Part shown: positions 45,114 to 55,144 of the stretch, piece by piece | How positions within the stretch are numbered: position 1 is the first letter of the stretch | Layout of the letters: each line of letters opens with the position of its first letter | Source of the DNA: CAYLKK01 sp964412505 | GTDB taxonomy: Bacteria; Pseudomonadota; Alphaproteobacteria; UBA3830; CAYLKK01 | NCBI GenBank assembly: GCA_964412505.1 | Contig: CAYPOM010000006.1 | Span: 1-64,000 of the forward strand | Reading direction: 5' to 3' | DNA: 64,000 nt | Position numbers and translations under genes: made by a program | The notes under the pieces: model-generated | What the model was told of the DNA's origin: nothing | Database searches by the model: none | The model's input: only the letters and a program-made list of their open reading frames with translations

Positions 45114-47105
45114 TCAGTACCGTTTTATCCACGAAACCCCTACCTCACCACCAGATGTTCCCTCGACAAAAACCTGCGGACTCACATTAACTCTTATATT
45201 AACGTTAGCGTTTTCTTTCTCAAAATTCTTCTTAACTCCAACATATATTTTATCTGTTACATATGTACCTGCATTTACTGCATATGTCTCTTGTCTATTA
45301 GATTGATTTACTTCTTGATGAATTCCTATGTTTAAAAACGTCAATTTTTTCAATACATCTAGTATAGATTTTGAATCATTTTTAAATGTAATATTTTTTA
45401 TTGCTTCTTTAATACGTAATGCTTCTGAAATTTTTAAATCATGCATGTTCCTTCCAAAAATAATATTTGCAAGAATTTGTTCAGGACTATACTGCGGAGT
45501 AGACGATATATCAATAGACATATTAAGATCATCTTTAGACTTAACGTTGATAAATACAAGGAGATTTTTGAAAACACTAGAAGCTAAAATATCAACTTTA
45601 GGAACAAACTGATTGCACTTATCAAATATTAATTTTCCTCTTTTTATATTTATATTTTTTGCTGCAACATTTATGTAACCTCTTTTAAGAGATAACATTC
45701 CGTCTAACGCCAACAAGCCTTTAAAAGTTAAAAATTTTATTTTTCCAGAAAACACGCCATCAATTGCACTTCCAAAAACTCTTAGTTTTTTACAATTTAA
45801 ATCTATGTCAAATACAAATGGAGATAAACTAGCGATAGTTTCTGCAATCTTATTATCCTTCGCCACATTTCCAACCTCATGAAACTTCACAAAATCTTGT
45901 GAATTATATTGCCTAAAAGCTTCATCAATATTATAGCTTATATTTGTATCAACATTGCCTTTTATATTTAATTTATTTATTCTCCCACTTCCGATAGCTT
46001 TCCCAGTTATCGAAACGCCTAATCCTACAGAATCTATTATTTTAAAATTCTTACATTCCATAGACATATCACAATCTATATTTGGAAATCCACTATCGAC
46101 TACCAAGCTTCCACCTCCATATATAGTAAATTTATTCCCTCGACTATCAATAGCAATTGCCTTCCTAATCTTTATTTTGTTTAAATCATCAGAAAACAAA
46201 TCTATACTTATATTTGGAAATAACACTCCATCTTTTTCAAATAAACCTTGAGAAATTTTTATATTAGTATCGACTTTCGGGTTATCTTTATTTCCAGATA
46301 TTATCATGTTACCTACACAATTCCCTTTTATAGTCATATTGTCATCGAATAACAATATTTTTTCTAATGCACCTTTTATTGACACATCGACAAAAATCTT
46401 TTGCGTCTTAGAATCGTGGACCTTTAAATCTGAGATAGAATAGTAAAATGGCAATTTTACATCAGCAAAAAAATTATCAACCCCACCTTCATGTCGAATT
46501 TTACACTCGAAAAAGTTCTCGTCAAAACATGATTTTATTTGTGATACTTTCTTATCATTTGCATGCAAATCTAATATTAAATTTCCAAGCAAAATACCAT
46601 TTTTAGTATGTAAATCACATTGGCCAAAACCATATATTTTCTTTGATATATTGTATTTAAAGATTTTCTTAATTTCCAAAAGATTGTACAAATTGACTTT
46701 TGCAAATTTTACATTAAATATCAAATCGTTAACTCTATGCAAAGCATGTAAATTTAAAACGCCTTGCCCTATTTTTAAATTATCTATATCAACAGCAATA
46801 GCATTATCTTTTTTCCAAAGACGTAATTCAGCCATTTTTGATACAACAGGCTTTGCTTTATCTTTTTGTTTAAATAAAAAGGAATTTATCGCATATATAT
46901 AACAATCATCATTCGATAATAAATTCCCACTAATTCCAAGTTTTAACGTCTTATTTTTAGCAAGGGCATTAATCTGAATCAATGATCTATTTTTGTTGAA
47001 ATCAACGTTTTCTAATACCATATTTTGGAATTGAATTTTATCCACATTTACGGACATATCAGCATTTAAAAAACCAGAATTAGAAAATTTCATTTCTAGA
47101 TTCAC
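45114..47105 (-). CDS. tamB: TamB, C-terminal segment (frameshifted from the upstream segment)
   Basis: These 663 codons encode the beta-helical body and C-terminal DUF490 domain of TamB, ending KVSPQVFVEGTSGGEVGVSWIKRY-like with terminal aromatic residue. TamB bridges inner and outer membranes and moves lipids. The listed GTG at 47105 is only the first possible start: the same frame is open further upstream to 47279, with about 58 additional codons of good TamB-like sequence, and begins inside an A10 tract at the end of the upstream segment. So this is not an independent gene but the second half of a tamB split by one base. Confidence 0.85.
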   Translation of the reverse strand: MNLEMKFSNSGFLNADMSVNVDKIQFQNMVLENVDFNKNRSLIQINALAKNKTLKLGISGNLLSNDDCYIYAINSFLFKQKDKAKPVVSKMAELRLWKKDNAIAVDIDNLKIGQGVLNLHALHRVNDLIFNVKFAKVNLYNLLEIKKIFKYNISKKIYGFGQCDLHTKNGILLGNLILDLHANDKKVSQIKSCFDENFFECKIRHEGGVDNFFADVKLPFYYSISDLKVHDSKTQKIFVDVSIKGALEKILLFDDNMTIKGNCVGNMIISGNKDNPKVDTNIKISQGLFEKDGVLFPNISIDLFSDDLNKIKIRKAIAIDSRGNKFTIYGGGSLVVDSGFPNIDCDMSMECKNFKIIDSVGLGVSITGKAIGSGRINKLNIKGNVDTNISYNIDEAFRQYNSQDFVKFHEVGNVAKDNKIAETIASLSPFVFDIDLNCKKLRVFGSAIDGVFSGKIKFLTFKGLLALDGMLSLKRGYINVAAKNINIKRGKLIFDKCNQFVPKVDILASSVFKNLLVFINVKSKDDLNMSIDISSTPQYSPEQILANIIFGRNMHDLKISEALRIKEAIKNITFKNDSKSILDVLKKLTFLNIGIHQEVNQSNRQETYAVNAGTYVTDKIYVGVKKNFEKENANVNIRVNVSPQVFVEGTSGGEVGVSWIKRY

Positions 47106-47260
47106 ATTACCAATTAATATGTCCTTATACTTTATGCCGTTTTGCGAATATACAGCTAAATTAAAATTCTTTGCATTCTGTTCAAAGCAGATAGCAACAT
47201 CCCCATATATTTTCTTATCGCTAAAACCTTCGAAAATATCGCCTAGAAATGAGATATCAT

Positions 47261-48586
47261 TTATTTTGATGTTTTTTTTTTATCAGTTTTACATTCTAAA
47301 CGAGGACCATTTGCTTCAAATTGCTTCAGTTTAAATTTTCCATCTTGAATTTCTAATTCAGTATCGATCATTGTATCACCAATTTTTACGTGACTTTCAA
47401 TCTCTTTAAATGGCTGTTTAAATCGAACAGATATTTGGTCAATTTTTTTTGTTTTTATATCTGCGATTTTTATTCCTTCAGGAATTTTATCTATAGATAT
47501 CAGTATATCTTCGTTATTTATATTTAATAACCTACCAAACTCGATTGTTCCGCTTAGTAAACTTGCTTTCTCATTATTTAAACTGAATTTACAATTATTG
47601 CCATCAAAAAAATTTGCTTCTCCTGATACAACAAACTCAACTGCATCTAAGCCTTGATTTCCTACATATAAAGATTTAGTTAGCAGCTCTGATAAAATAG
47701 GGGTTTTAAAAACAAAATTTCCAACTAGTTTTCTCCCATCTATTTTTATGTCTTTACCAGTTGCAGTTATAGATCCTACAAAGATATGTGATTCTATATT
47801 ACACTCAGAAATAGCTATATGATTCCCATTAAGTGACGCATTCATCGTAAGCCTTGTATTAAAGTTTTTACCAAGAATTTTCTTAATTTTCAAATCGACA
47901 AAGTACGTTCTATCATCTATATCATTTATTCTAGCAGAAAACGTGTTACCCAAAAAATTAGTACATTCTATATCTGTGTATTTATCTTTAGCCCAACGCC
48001 AGATAGAAAAACTAGAATTATCTTTGGCATTCCCATAGAAAGAAAAGCAAACACCATCTATCGTATCATAACTATAACTTGATACTGTTATACAGTCTCC
48101 GTTGATAAATATTTTGCCAGCAATGTCTTTACTTCCCCCACCCTTTGTAGACGTAGAAAGCACTTTACGAAATACAAGTTTAAAAATTTTTGAATAAGTT
48201 AGAAATTTATCTATTAACTCATGAATGTTTTTATCTTTCTTTCCAGTAGATACAGTTTCTTTCTTTTTATTCTCTATGTTAAGTTCAAAATAACCGGTCA
48301 TAATATCTAGACCGGCACAACGTGGGCTTACAAAGGTATGCCTTACGAAGAAGTTCCCTATTGTAATTTTTTCTATATAAAAATTAGGAATTATATAGCC
48401 ATATACTCTTACATTTTTTATTTCTGTTTTCTGCCCAGTAATAATTGTAACTATACTTGCAGCACAATTGCATAGCAACGATCTTGTGGAATCAAACCAA
48501 ATAGCTGAATATAAAATAGTAATTGTCGCAATCAATATTAAAGTGCCTTTCAATACAAAATTTGCAATCAAACGCAACCACTTCAT
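47261..48586 (-). CDS. tamB: TamB, N-terminal segment (ends by frameshift at A10)
   Basis: About 441 residues. The start MKWLRLIANF at 48586 is supported by GAGG six bases upstream; ATG 48598 is an alternative. It has the single N-terminal membrane anchor (about 8-28) and AsmA-like repeats of TamB. The frame ends in CKTDKKKTSK then TAA at 47261, just after ten As (plus-strand 47272-47281). Reading one extra A there continues without a stop into the downstream segment (KINDISFLGDIFEGF...). The combined length of about 1,150 residues fits TamB. It lies 17 bases after tamA. Confidence 0.85.
   Translation of the reverse strand: MKWLRLIANFVLKGTLILIATITILYSAIWFDSTRSLLCNCAASIVTIITGQKTEIKNVRVYGYIIPNFYIEKITIGNFFVRHTFVSPRCAGLDIMTGYFELNIENKKKETVSTGKKDKNIHELIDKFLTYSKIFKLVFRKVLSTSTKGGGSKDIAGKIFINGDCITVSSYSYDTIDGVCFSFYGNAKDNSSFSIWRWAKDKYTDIECTNFLGNTFSARINDIDDRTYFVDLKIKKILGKNFNTRLTMNASLNGNHIAISECNIESHIFVGSITATGKDIKIDGRKLVGNFVFKTPILSELLTKSLYVGNQGLDAVEFVVSGEANFFDGNNCKFSLNNEKASLLSGTIEFGRLLNINNEDILISIDKIPEGIKIADIKTKKIDQISVRFKQPFKEIESHVKIGDTMIDTELEIQDGKFKLKQFEANGPRLECKTDKKKTSK
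47272..47281 (-). other. A10 homopolymer at the tamB frame junction
   Basis: On the coding strand ten consecutive As lie between GAT and CATC. The upstream frame reaches a stop 15 bases later. The downstream frame has a TAA ending just inside the tract and is open only from 47279, so the shift must occur in the tract. One added A, by polymerase slippage or real mutation, or a -1 ribosomal shift, restores a full-length tamB. Confidence 0.9.
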
Positions 48587-48603
48587 TTTCAACCTCATTA
48601 CAA

Positions 48604-50532
48604 CTAAAATGCTTGTCCTAAACTAATATATATCTGATACCTCCTATCTACAGCGCTCCTTTTTTTTAATGGCGTAGCAATATCAAATCTAATAGGCCCG
48701 ACTATTGTATTATACCTCAATCCGATACCAACACCTGTATGCCAATTATCTTTAGCCAGCACACTATTCTTTGAAACTTTTGCTGTATCTAAAAATAAAA
48801 CGACACTAGTATCATTTTTGATATTCTGCCGAATTTCGCCAGAAAATTCAAGCAACGCACCACCACCAATTGGATATCTAGTTTTGTCATGTAAATTTGA
48901 AGCCATTTGATCAGCATACCCACGTACAGATGATATTCCACCTGCGTATAATTTTTTATCAACTGGAATTTTATCCAATTTTTTACCTAGCATTTGAGCT
49001 CCAACACATTTTAGGGAAATAACCGTTTTTTTCCGTTTACTAATATCAAAGTTGATTGATCCACTCATTTTACATAAAGTCGCATTGTTTGTTAGCCCTG
49101 ACGAAAAAATCATAGGAATAATCGTTGTGGAAAATTCTCCATTTTTAGTAGGATTAAGCGTACTATCTCTTTTGTCTATGGAAAAAGAAATTGGCATACA
49201 TATCGAATTGTACTTATCAATCACCTCAATAGGCTTATCCTCCCGAGTAAGTGGACTAGTCGTATTATTGTCGTCGACAAAAACACCAGCTTGCAATTTA
49301 AAATCTTGAATAGTTGGAGGAGATGTCCAAACTACAGAAAAAACTTGAGATTTTTTATAATAAGCATTTTTATAAACCTGAATATTTTTTGCTGAATAAA
49401 TGATGTTATCACATGGAATGAATGTATCAGGCACATCTAACTCTGCAAACATTTCATAATCATTAGCTTCATTTTTTTTAAATACATTGTGTGGCGTACC
49501 AGACATGCCAAAAGAAAGCTTGCTACTAGTTGAAAAAACATTATAATGAGACCATTTAAATTTTCCAGTCAATGATTTCAATTTCCCCTTCCCTTTGTAA
49601 TGCTTATAAAAGCCGTTCCTTTTAGATGTAGAATAAGTTAGATTAAATTCTATTGCTCTAGGTTTTTCTTCTTTTAACTTTAAATCAATTGGAGCGATAT
49701 ATCCATTTCCTCCATCTATTTCTATCGCGTTTTCTTTATCTAATAAAATATCAATATCAGAAAACATTTGTGAAACCATTAGCATATGAGAAGTCATTTG
49801 AATATTATTCTCTTTATACACACCATTTTTATTCCAAAATATTCTATTTTTTATGAAATTTCTATTTACGTTGCTAGGCGCTAATATTCTAGTTTCTCCA
49901 ATATAAAATTTATCTCCACGTTTTACGTTAATCACAACCCTAACGTTTTTTTGCTCCCTATTTGCATAAACATCTGATCCTGTCACTTTGGCATAAGGAT
50001 ACCCAATGTTACGAAACTCTGATTCAATTTTATTACAAACATTGATTAAACGCTTCGTATCATAATAATTTCCAACTAATACTTCACGATTCTGAATATA
50101 GTCACCAGAAACATTTAATTTACATTCTGTTAACAAATCTATATTAGATATTTTATATCTTGCTCCAGTATCAACGTATATCTTTATTGCTACATCACGA
50201 TTACGCACATGAGAAATTTTGTATTTGACAGATATACCAAAATATCCATAATCTGAAGCTACCTTTCTTATCTCTTCTATAATATTTTTTAACCTGCTCT
50301 TAAGTACATACATATTCGGGATAACTTTCATATTCTCCCCAAATACAGCTACATCCATAAGAGTGGAGGCCAACTCTTTTGACACATTTTTATCTTTATA
50401 TTCCACACTTAGTTTACACTTAAAATTAGATAATGTATCTATAGATAGCTTATTTTTATGAACTCTCTCTTGAGCATAACAATTGTTATTACACAAAAAA
50501 AATGCAGCACATAAACAAATAATCAGAGCCAT
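48604..50532 (-). CDS. tamA: Translocation and assembly module protein TamA (BamA family)
   Basis: The 642-residue Omp85 protein has a signal peptide (MALIICLCAAFFLCNNNCYA), POTRA-like repeats (about 25-260, with GYFGISVKYKI and GYPYAKVTG) and a 16-strand barrel with the VRGY motif at 536-539 (GGISSVRGYAD), ending in Phe642 as outer-membrane insertion signals do. It partners TamB, encoded next. Its start overlaps the end of tgt by ten bases, which implies translational coupling. Confidence 0.92.
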   Translation of the reverse strand: MALIICLCAAFFLCNNNCYAQERVHKNKLSIDTLSNFKCKLSVEYKDKNVSKELASTLMDVAVFGENMKVIPNMYVLKSRLKNIIEEIRKVASDYGYFGISVKYKISHVRNRDVAIKIYVDTGARYKISNIDLLTECKLNVSGDYIQNREVLVGNYYDTKRLINVCNKIESEFRNIGYPYAKVTGSDVYANREQKNVRVVINVKRGDKFYIGETRILAPSNVNRNFIKNRIFWNKNGVYKENNIQMTSHMLMVSQMFSDIDILLDKENAIEIDGGNGYIAPIDLKLKEEKPRAIEFNLTYSTSKRNGFYKHYKGKGKLKSLTGKFKWSHYNVFSTSSKLSFGMSGTPHNVFKKNEANDYEMFAELDVPDTFIPCDNIIYSAKNIQVYKNAYYKKSQVFSVVWTSPPTIQDFKLQAGVFVDDNNTTSPLTREDKPIEVIDKYNSICMPISFSIDKRDSTLNPTKNGEFSTTIIPMIFSSGLTNNATLCKMSGSINFDISKRKKTVISLKCVGAQMLGKKLDKIPVDKKLYAGGISSVRGYADQMASNLHDKTRYPIGGGALLEFSGEIRQNIKNDTSVVLFLDTAKVSKNSVLAKDNWHTGVGIGLRYNTIVGPIRFDIATPLKKRSAVDRRYQIYISLGQAF

Positions 50533-51695
50533 TCTTTCCTAAGTTTTTCAAATGTATTATTGTTTATTGCAATACGTATTTTTTCCATCAAAGAATTCAT
50601 AAAGAAAATATTATGAACAGATATTGCCTGAATAGCCAACATTTCTCTAGCTTTCAATAAATAATGCAAATATGCTTTTGAAAATTGTCTACAACATTCA
50701 CACTCACACTGATCATCAATAGGAGTATTATCATGCTCATATTTTGCATTTTTTATATTTATATGTTCTTTATTTTGAATATCTCTGAATTCAGGCCTTA
50801 CTAATGCACCGCCATGTCTCGCAATTCTAGTAGGATGAACACAATCGAATGTATCTATACCCAACGATACCCCATTAAATATATCAGAAATACCACCTAT
50901 TCCTAATAAATGTATAGGTCTTGACGTATTCAAATTTTGGAATGCCATATCTACAACTTCATGCATTTGATCTTTAGTTTGCCCTAAAGTCCCACCTATA
51001 GCCGTACCAAAAAAGTTGTTTTCACTAACGAATTCAGCGCCTAATTTTCTCAAATCAGGATATATACCACCCTGAATAATTCCATAAAGGGCCTGAGAAC
51101 CATCATGTAACTCTTCGAATCTTTTTAATGACCTTAGCTCCCAATTATGAGACCTTTGTAGCGACTTTTCTGTATATTTCCTTGAAATGTGGAATGGAGT
51201 ACATTCATCTAAAACAACTACTAAATCCGCCCCTAAGTCTTTCTGCGTCTCTATTGATTTTTCCGGAGTCAATAATTTATATGAACCGTCCCAATAAGAA
51301 CGAAAACTAGCGCCTTCATCTGTGATTTTTAAAAGAGATTTCCTGCCGATTCTTTTTCCCTTAATTTCATCAGCTACTGATCCATGCCCAAAGCTAAAAA
51401 TCTGGAATCCTCCTGAATCAGTAAGCATTGGCTTATTCCAGTTTAGCATTTTATGCAAACCGCCCATCTTCCTTACATTATCGCCACCAGGATTTAAAAA
51501 AAGGTGATATGTATTTGAAAGAATTATCTGAGTATTTGCTCTCTCTAACTGTTCTGGCCACACACCTTTCATAGCAGCCTTCGTAGCACAAAATATGAAA
51601 GCCGGAGTTCTAATACACCCATGCGGTGTATTTAACACGCCACACCTAGCCTTACCGTCTGTTTTTACAACTTCAAAATCGAATTTTTTATACAT
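50523..51695 (-). CDS. tgt: Queuine tRNA-ribosyltransferase
   Basis: The 390-residue enzyme exchanges guanine 34 for preQ1 in GUN-anticodon tRNAs. Catalytic elements are the base-site Asp in MLTDSGGFQIFS and the nucleophile in GIDTFDCVHPTRIARHG. The zinc site is CECECC followed by a His about 20 residues on. I use ATG 51695 (MYKKFDFEV), where the family normally begins. The gene overlaps tamA by ten bases; the Shine-Dalgarno sequence is weak. Confidence 0.95.
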   Translation of the reverse strand: MYKKFDFEVVKTDGKARCGVLNTPHGCIRTPAFIFCATKAAMKGVWPEQLERANTQIILSNTYHLFLNPGGDNVRKMGGLHKMLNWNKPMLTDSGGFQIFSFGHGSVADEIKGKRIGRKSLLKITDEGASFRSYWDGSYKLLTPEKSIETQKDLGADLVVVLDECTPFHISRKYTEKSLQRSHNWELRSLKRFEELHDGSQALYGIIQGGIYPDLRKLGAEFVSENNFFGTAIGGTLGQTKDQMHEVVDMAFQNLNTSRPIHLLGIGGISDIFNGVSLGIDTFDCVHPTRIARHGGALVRPEFRDIQNKEHINIKNAKYEHDNTPIDDQCECECCRQFSKAYLHYLLKAREMLAIQAISVHNIFFMNSLMEKIRIAINNNTFEKLRKEWL

Positions 51696-51774
51696 TCTAA
51701 GTTTCAAAAAATTACATCTAATTTAGATTATATGACATTTATCACAGAAACAAAACGCATCAAAAGAAGAGACT

Positions 51775-53589
51775 TTATTCCACAACTGCATCTGGCGCAC
51801 TACTTACTTCCAGTGCAATATCATTTTCTATTTGTTCACTAGAAGAAGGTTGAGACGAATCAGCAACATTTTTCTTCTTACGTATACGTGAATTATTTCT
51901 AGTTTTTTTCTTTGCAGTCGTTTTATTCTTTCCTGACTTTTTCTTAGATTTATTACATTGGGCATTTTCTTGTACAGTGTGATCATCAACATCATCTAAA
52001 ACTTGCTCGCATAAAACTGGCTCTACAGAGAAATCAGATAACGACATATCGTAATCTATTCCAACCAAAATTTTGCAATTTCTACTCTTCTCTATTGATG
52101 TAATAAACGATCTTTTATTATTCAACAAATATACAGCAGTTTGCGGAGATAAAACTATTTTAACTTCTTTTACATTCTCAAAAGCGCAGCTCTCTTCAAG
52201 TTTTCTAAGCGCCTGAACCATCATTGATTCGATCGACCATATAGTCCCAGCCCCATTACAGTACGGACACGTAATCCTATGAGTTTCCATCAAATTAGAC
52301 TTCAATCTCTGCCTAGAAATCTCTAAAAGGCCAAATTGGCTTATATCACCGACTTGAGTTTTAGCTTTATCGCTTTTAAAAATCTGCTTTAATGTCTTTT
52401 CGATAGTTTTTATATTTTTACTATCAGCCATATCAATAAAATCTACAACTATCAACCCGCCCAAATCTCTTAATTTTATCTGTCTAGCTACTTCAGTAGC
52501 TGCCTCTAAATTTGTCTTTAATGCTGTATCCTCTACACTTCTCTGTTTAATAGATTTACCAGAGTTCACATCTATTGACACTAACGCCTCAGTATTATTA
52601 ATAACGATATACCCACCTGAAGGCAAAGAGACTCTCGTAGAGTACATTTGGGCGATTTGTTCATTCAATCCATATTTACAAAACAGAGGGACACCATCAC
52701 TCTTATAATGTTTCACTTTTTGCGCGTGACTAGGAAGCATTTTTTTCATAAACGACTTCACTGTTTTATAGCTAGTTTCACCTTCTACAATAACTTCATC
52801 TATTTCTTTAGAATACATATCTCTTATAGAGCGTTTTAGTATCCCAGCTTCCTCACTAATTAAACACGGCGCTTGAGACTTTAGAACGACATCTAGCATA
52901 TCAGTCCATACCTTATGTAAGAACTCATAATCTCTCTTCAGCTCTTGTTTTGTCTTATTAGTACCGGCTGTTCTAACTACAATACACATCTCAGGTGGAA
53001 TATTAAAAGTACTCAACATATTCTTTATCTTAGTCCTTTCCGCCGTAGAAGAAATTTTCTTAGAAATACCATATGGTTTATGCGTATTTGGCATAAGAAC
53101 ACAATATCTGCCAGATAAAGATATATATGTACTTAGAGCTGCGCCCTTCACTCCACGTTCATCCTTCATAACCTGGACAAGCAAAACTTGCCTTTTCTTT
53201 ATGACTTCTTGTATTGTATATTTTTTATAAAATTTTGTTTTTATATCAAAAACCACCTGAAATTTATCTTCTTCCGACGCATCTTCTGGCATTTTTGATA
53301 AAGCCACATCTATTATCTCATTTAATTTTTCCTTATCAGAGACAGGAATCTGATAATAATTTGGATGTATTTCACTAAAACTTAAAAAGCCGTGCCTATC
53401 TCTACCATAATCTATGAACGCCGCTTGCAAAGAAGGCTCTATTCTAATGATCTTAGCTAAATATACATTACCTTTTAATTGTGTTTTTGATAGTATTTCA
53501 AACTCAAATTTTTCTAATCGCTCTTCATCTGAGATAGCCACCCTTATTTCTTCTTCATGTGCACCATCTATCAACAAACGTTTTGCCAT
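51775..53589 (-). CDS. rne: Ribonuclease E/G
   Basis: The 604-residue endonuclease has an N-terminal S1 domain (about 35-125, GNVYLAKIIRIEPSLQAAFIDYGRDRHGFL), a 5'-sensor and DNase I-like catalytic core with ALVSIDVNSGKS and GGLIVVDFIDM, and a Zn-link CPYCNGAGT. After the core there is only a short basic Lys/Asn-rich and acidic tail, so the long degradosome scaffold of many RNase E proteins is missing. ATG 53589 is preceded by GGGGGA. The 480-base region upstream may hold a structured leader. Confidence 0.93.
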   Translation of the reverse strand: MAKRLLIDGAHEEEIRVAISDEERLEKFEFEILSKTQLKGNVYLAKIIRIEPSLQAAFIDYGRDRHGFLSFSEIHPNYYQIPVSDKEKLNEIIDVALSKMPEDASEEDKFQVVFDIKTKFYKKYTIQEVIKKRQVLLVQVMKDERGVKGAALSTYISLSGRYCVLMPNTHKPYGISKKISSTAERTKIKNMLSTFNIPPEMCIVVRTAGTNKTKQELKRDYEFLHKVWTDMLDVVLKSQAPCLISEEAGILKRSIRDMYSKEIDEVIVEGETSYKTVKSFMKKMLPSHAQKVKHYKSDGVPLFCKYGLNEQIAQMYSTRVSLPSGGYIVINNTEALVSIDVNSGKSIKQRSVEDTALKTNLEAATEVARQIKLRDLGGLIVVDFIDMADSKNIKTIEKTLKQIFKSDKAKTQVGDISQFGLLEISRQRLKSNLMETHRITCPYCNGAGTIWSIESMMVQALRKLEESCAFENVKEVKIVLSPQTAVYLLNNKRSFITSIEKSRNCKILVGIDYDMSLSDFSVEPVLCEQVLDDVDDHTVQENAQCNKSKKKSGKNKTTAKKKTRNNSRIRKKKNVADSSQPSSSEQIENDIALEVSSAPDAVVE

Positions 53590-54068
53590 CAAATCCCCCG
53601 AATAATTTCATTGCTAAACGAGTGGCGAATATATCAATCATTTTTGTACTAGAAGTGAAATATAAATTACAAACATACATTTCTTTTAATTACCACCCAT
53701 AACTATATCTAAAAATATAACATCTATCTCACTAACGAGATATGTTTAATAACATCTCATCGACTATGCAATATCGCACAGCAATCACATGATAATTTTA
53801 TTACATTCACATAAACATGTAAATGATAGTCCACGCAAATTATAAATATAAAATTCTATGTTTTTACAAACTAATTTTAGCTATAGGCATTAAATAACAA
53901 TCAGTTTACCTATTATTGAGCATATACAGCATTAAATACAATTTATAATTTAATATTATAAAGAAATATTATGAAACTATAAATTTGCTTAATATACATG
54001 AACTTATATATTGTTTATAAATAAATTTGGACTATAATATATTACTGTATTCTTCGATAGGAATTTAT
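53590..54068. other. Long intergenic region between rne and the 54069 gene
   Basis: About 480 bases without a gene, AT-rich. It contains three segments, 53719-53730, 53737-53746 and 53751-53758, in which the middle one (GAGATATGTT) can pair either with the first or with the third. TTGTTT (54011-54016) and TATAAT (54033-54038) at 16-base spacing form a candidate promoter for the plus-strand gene. No tRNA or known RNA family recognised. Confidence 0.5.
54011..54038 (+). promoter_or_regulatory. Candidate promoter for the 54069 gene
   Basis: TTGTTT (54011-54016) and TATAAT (54033-54038) with 16-base spacing, 31 bases before the start. The region is nearly all A/T, so the match is only suggestive. 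Confidence 0.4.
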
Positions 54069-54974
54069 ATGCCTTTAAGCCTTTCTTTATTAATATACCC
54101 ATTACTATTCATGTTTGGTCATGCTTTTACAGCTGTTTTGCAGTTTGCTGTAGAAGATTATTTTCAGAAACCCGTAGGGTCATGTTTTATCTTTGCATCT
54201 AGTTACATAAAATGTTTAGCTTGTATTTCAGTCCTAGCAGTAGTACTTAGCTCGTGTATTTATATCTGGAAAAAATACTTTTTTAATAACGACTCTAATA
54301 ACGACAACAAAACAGCGGTATCTACCGTTAACCGTATATTTAAAGATATTGTTTTTTGTATATCCGCATTTATTAGTTTATATTTTTGCACAAGAACTTT
54401 CTATTGTTTTCTGGTAGGACAAGTAGACGTTTATTATCTATTGAAGATTGCTATCGATGTTTGTGGGCTAGCTATATTTATGGTGTTTATAGCACTCGAC
54501 CGAAAAAACATATTCCGCACAAATTTCAAATTATTTTTTGGGACATTCATTACTGTGATACTGCTTGCCGTGCTAATAACATTATTATGTGTACATAAGT
54601 TTGCTAATTTAGGCGCAGTTAGTAGAGTGCGACCAGACGTCATTATATTTCGATGTTTAGAAACAATTGACTATGAGACTAGAAATTGCACGAGTTATAA
54701 ATATTCTAAACATGACATCGATAGTAAGTTATACGATAGACTGCTAAGCACGGGTCTGGAACAACTACCCAAAGGGGCTATACAGTACAAAGTTAACGAT
54801 ACTCATGTAGATGTAACTTTCAACATACAATCTGGCGAAAACGATAGAGACAAAACTAGAGCAATTGATCGCATTGTTTATCAATATAATAAATCTGAAA
54901 TTAGAAAATATTTCAACGAATATAAACAACCTGGAGAGTATACAAAGACTTTTAAAATTGAGAAAAAGAAGTAA
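54069..54974 (+). CDS. Orphan multi-pass membrane protein with soluble C-terminal domain
   Basis: The 301-residue product has five likely membrane segments (about 5-22, 38-61, 93-117, 122-141 and 155-176) and a hydrophilic C-terminal domain (about 185-301) that begins after SRVRPDVIIFRCLE and ends in a Lys-rich tail. I use ATG 54069, preceded by AGGA, rather than a TTG 42 bases upstream. No family is recognised. It is surrounded by long AT-rich spacers and is probably monocistronic. Confidence 0.6.
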   Translation: MPLSLSLLIYPLLFMFGHAFTAVLQFAVEDYFQKPVGSCFIFASSYIKCLACISVLAVVLSSCIYIWKKYFFNNDSNNDNKTAVSTVNRIFKDIVFCISAFISLYFCTRTFYCFLVGQVDVYYLLKIAIDVCGLAIFMVFIALDRKNIFRTNFKLFFGTFITVILLAVLITLLCVHKFANLGAVSRVRPDVIIFRCLETIDYETRNCTSYKYSKHDIDSKLYDRLLSTGLEQLPKGAIQYKVNDTHVDVTFNIQSGENDRDKTRAIDRIVYQYNKSEIRKYFNEYKQPGEYTKTFKIEKKK

Positions 54975-55144
54975 CCTCTTAAATTCATACTACATTGGAT
55001 AATGCGTATGTGAACATGTTCTTGCGAGACTGAAAATGTCATTTCTAATTAAATGCAGACCTATAAAGTACAAAATCACTTTCGCAAGGACTATATTGCG
55101 CAAAAAATCTCCATATATTGTTTTAAATTTATCAGATTGCTAAG

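Noticed and set aside
47105..47105. GTG at 47105 as a genuine independent gene start for the TamB C-terminal part
   Set aside because: The frame continues upstream with TamB-like sequence to the A10 tract, and no ribosome-binding site stands before the GTG.
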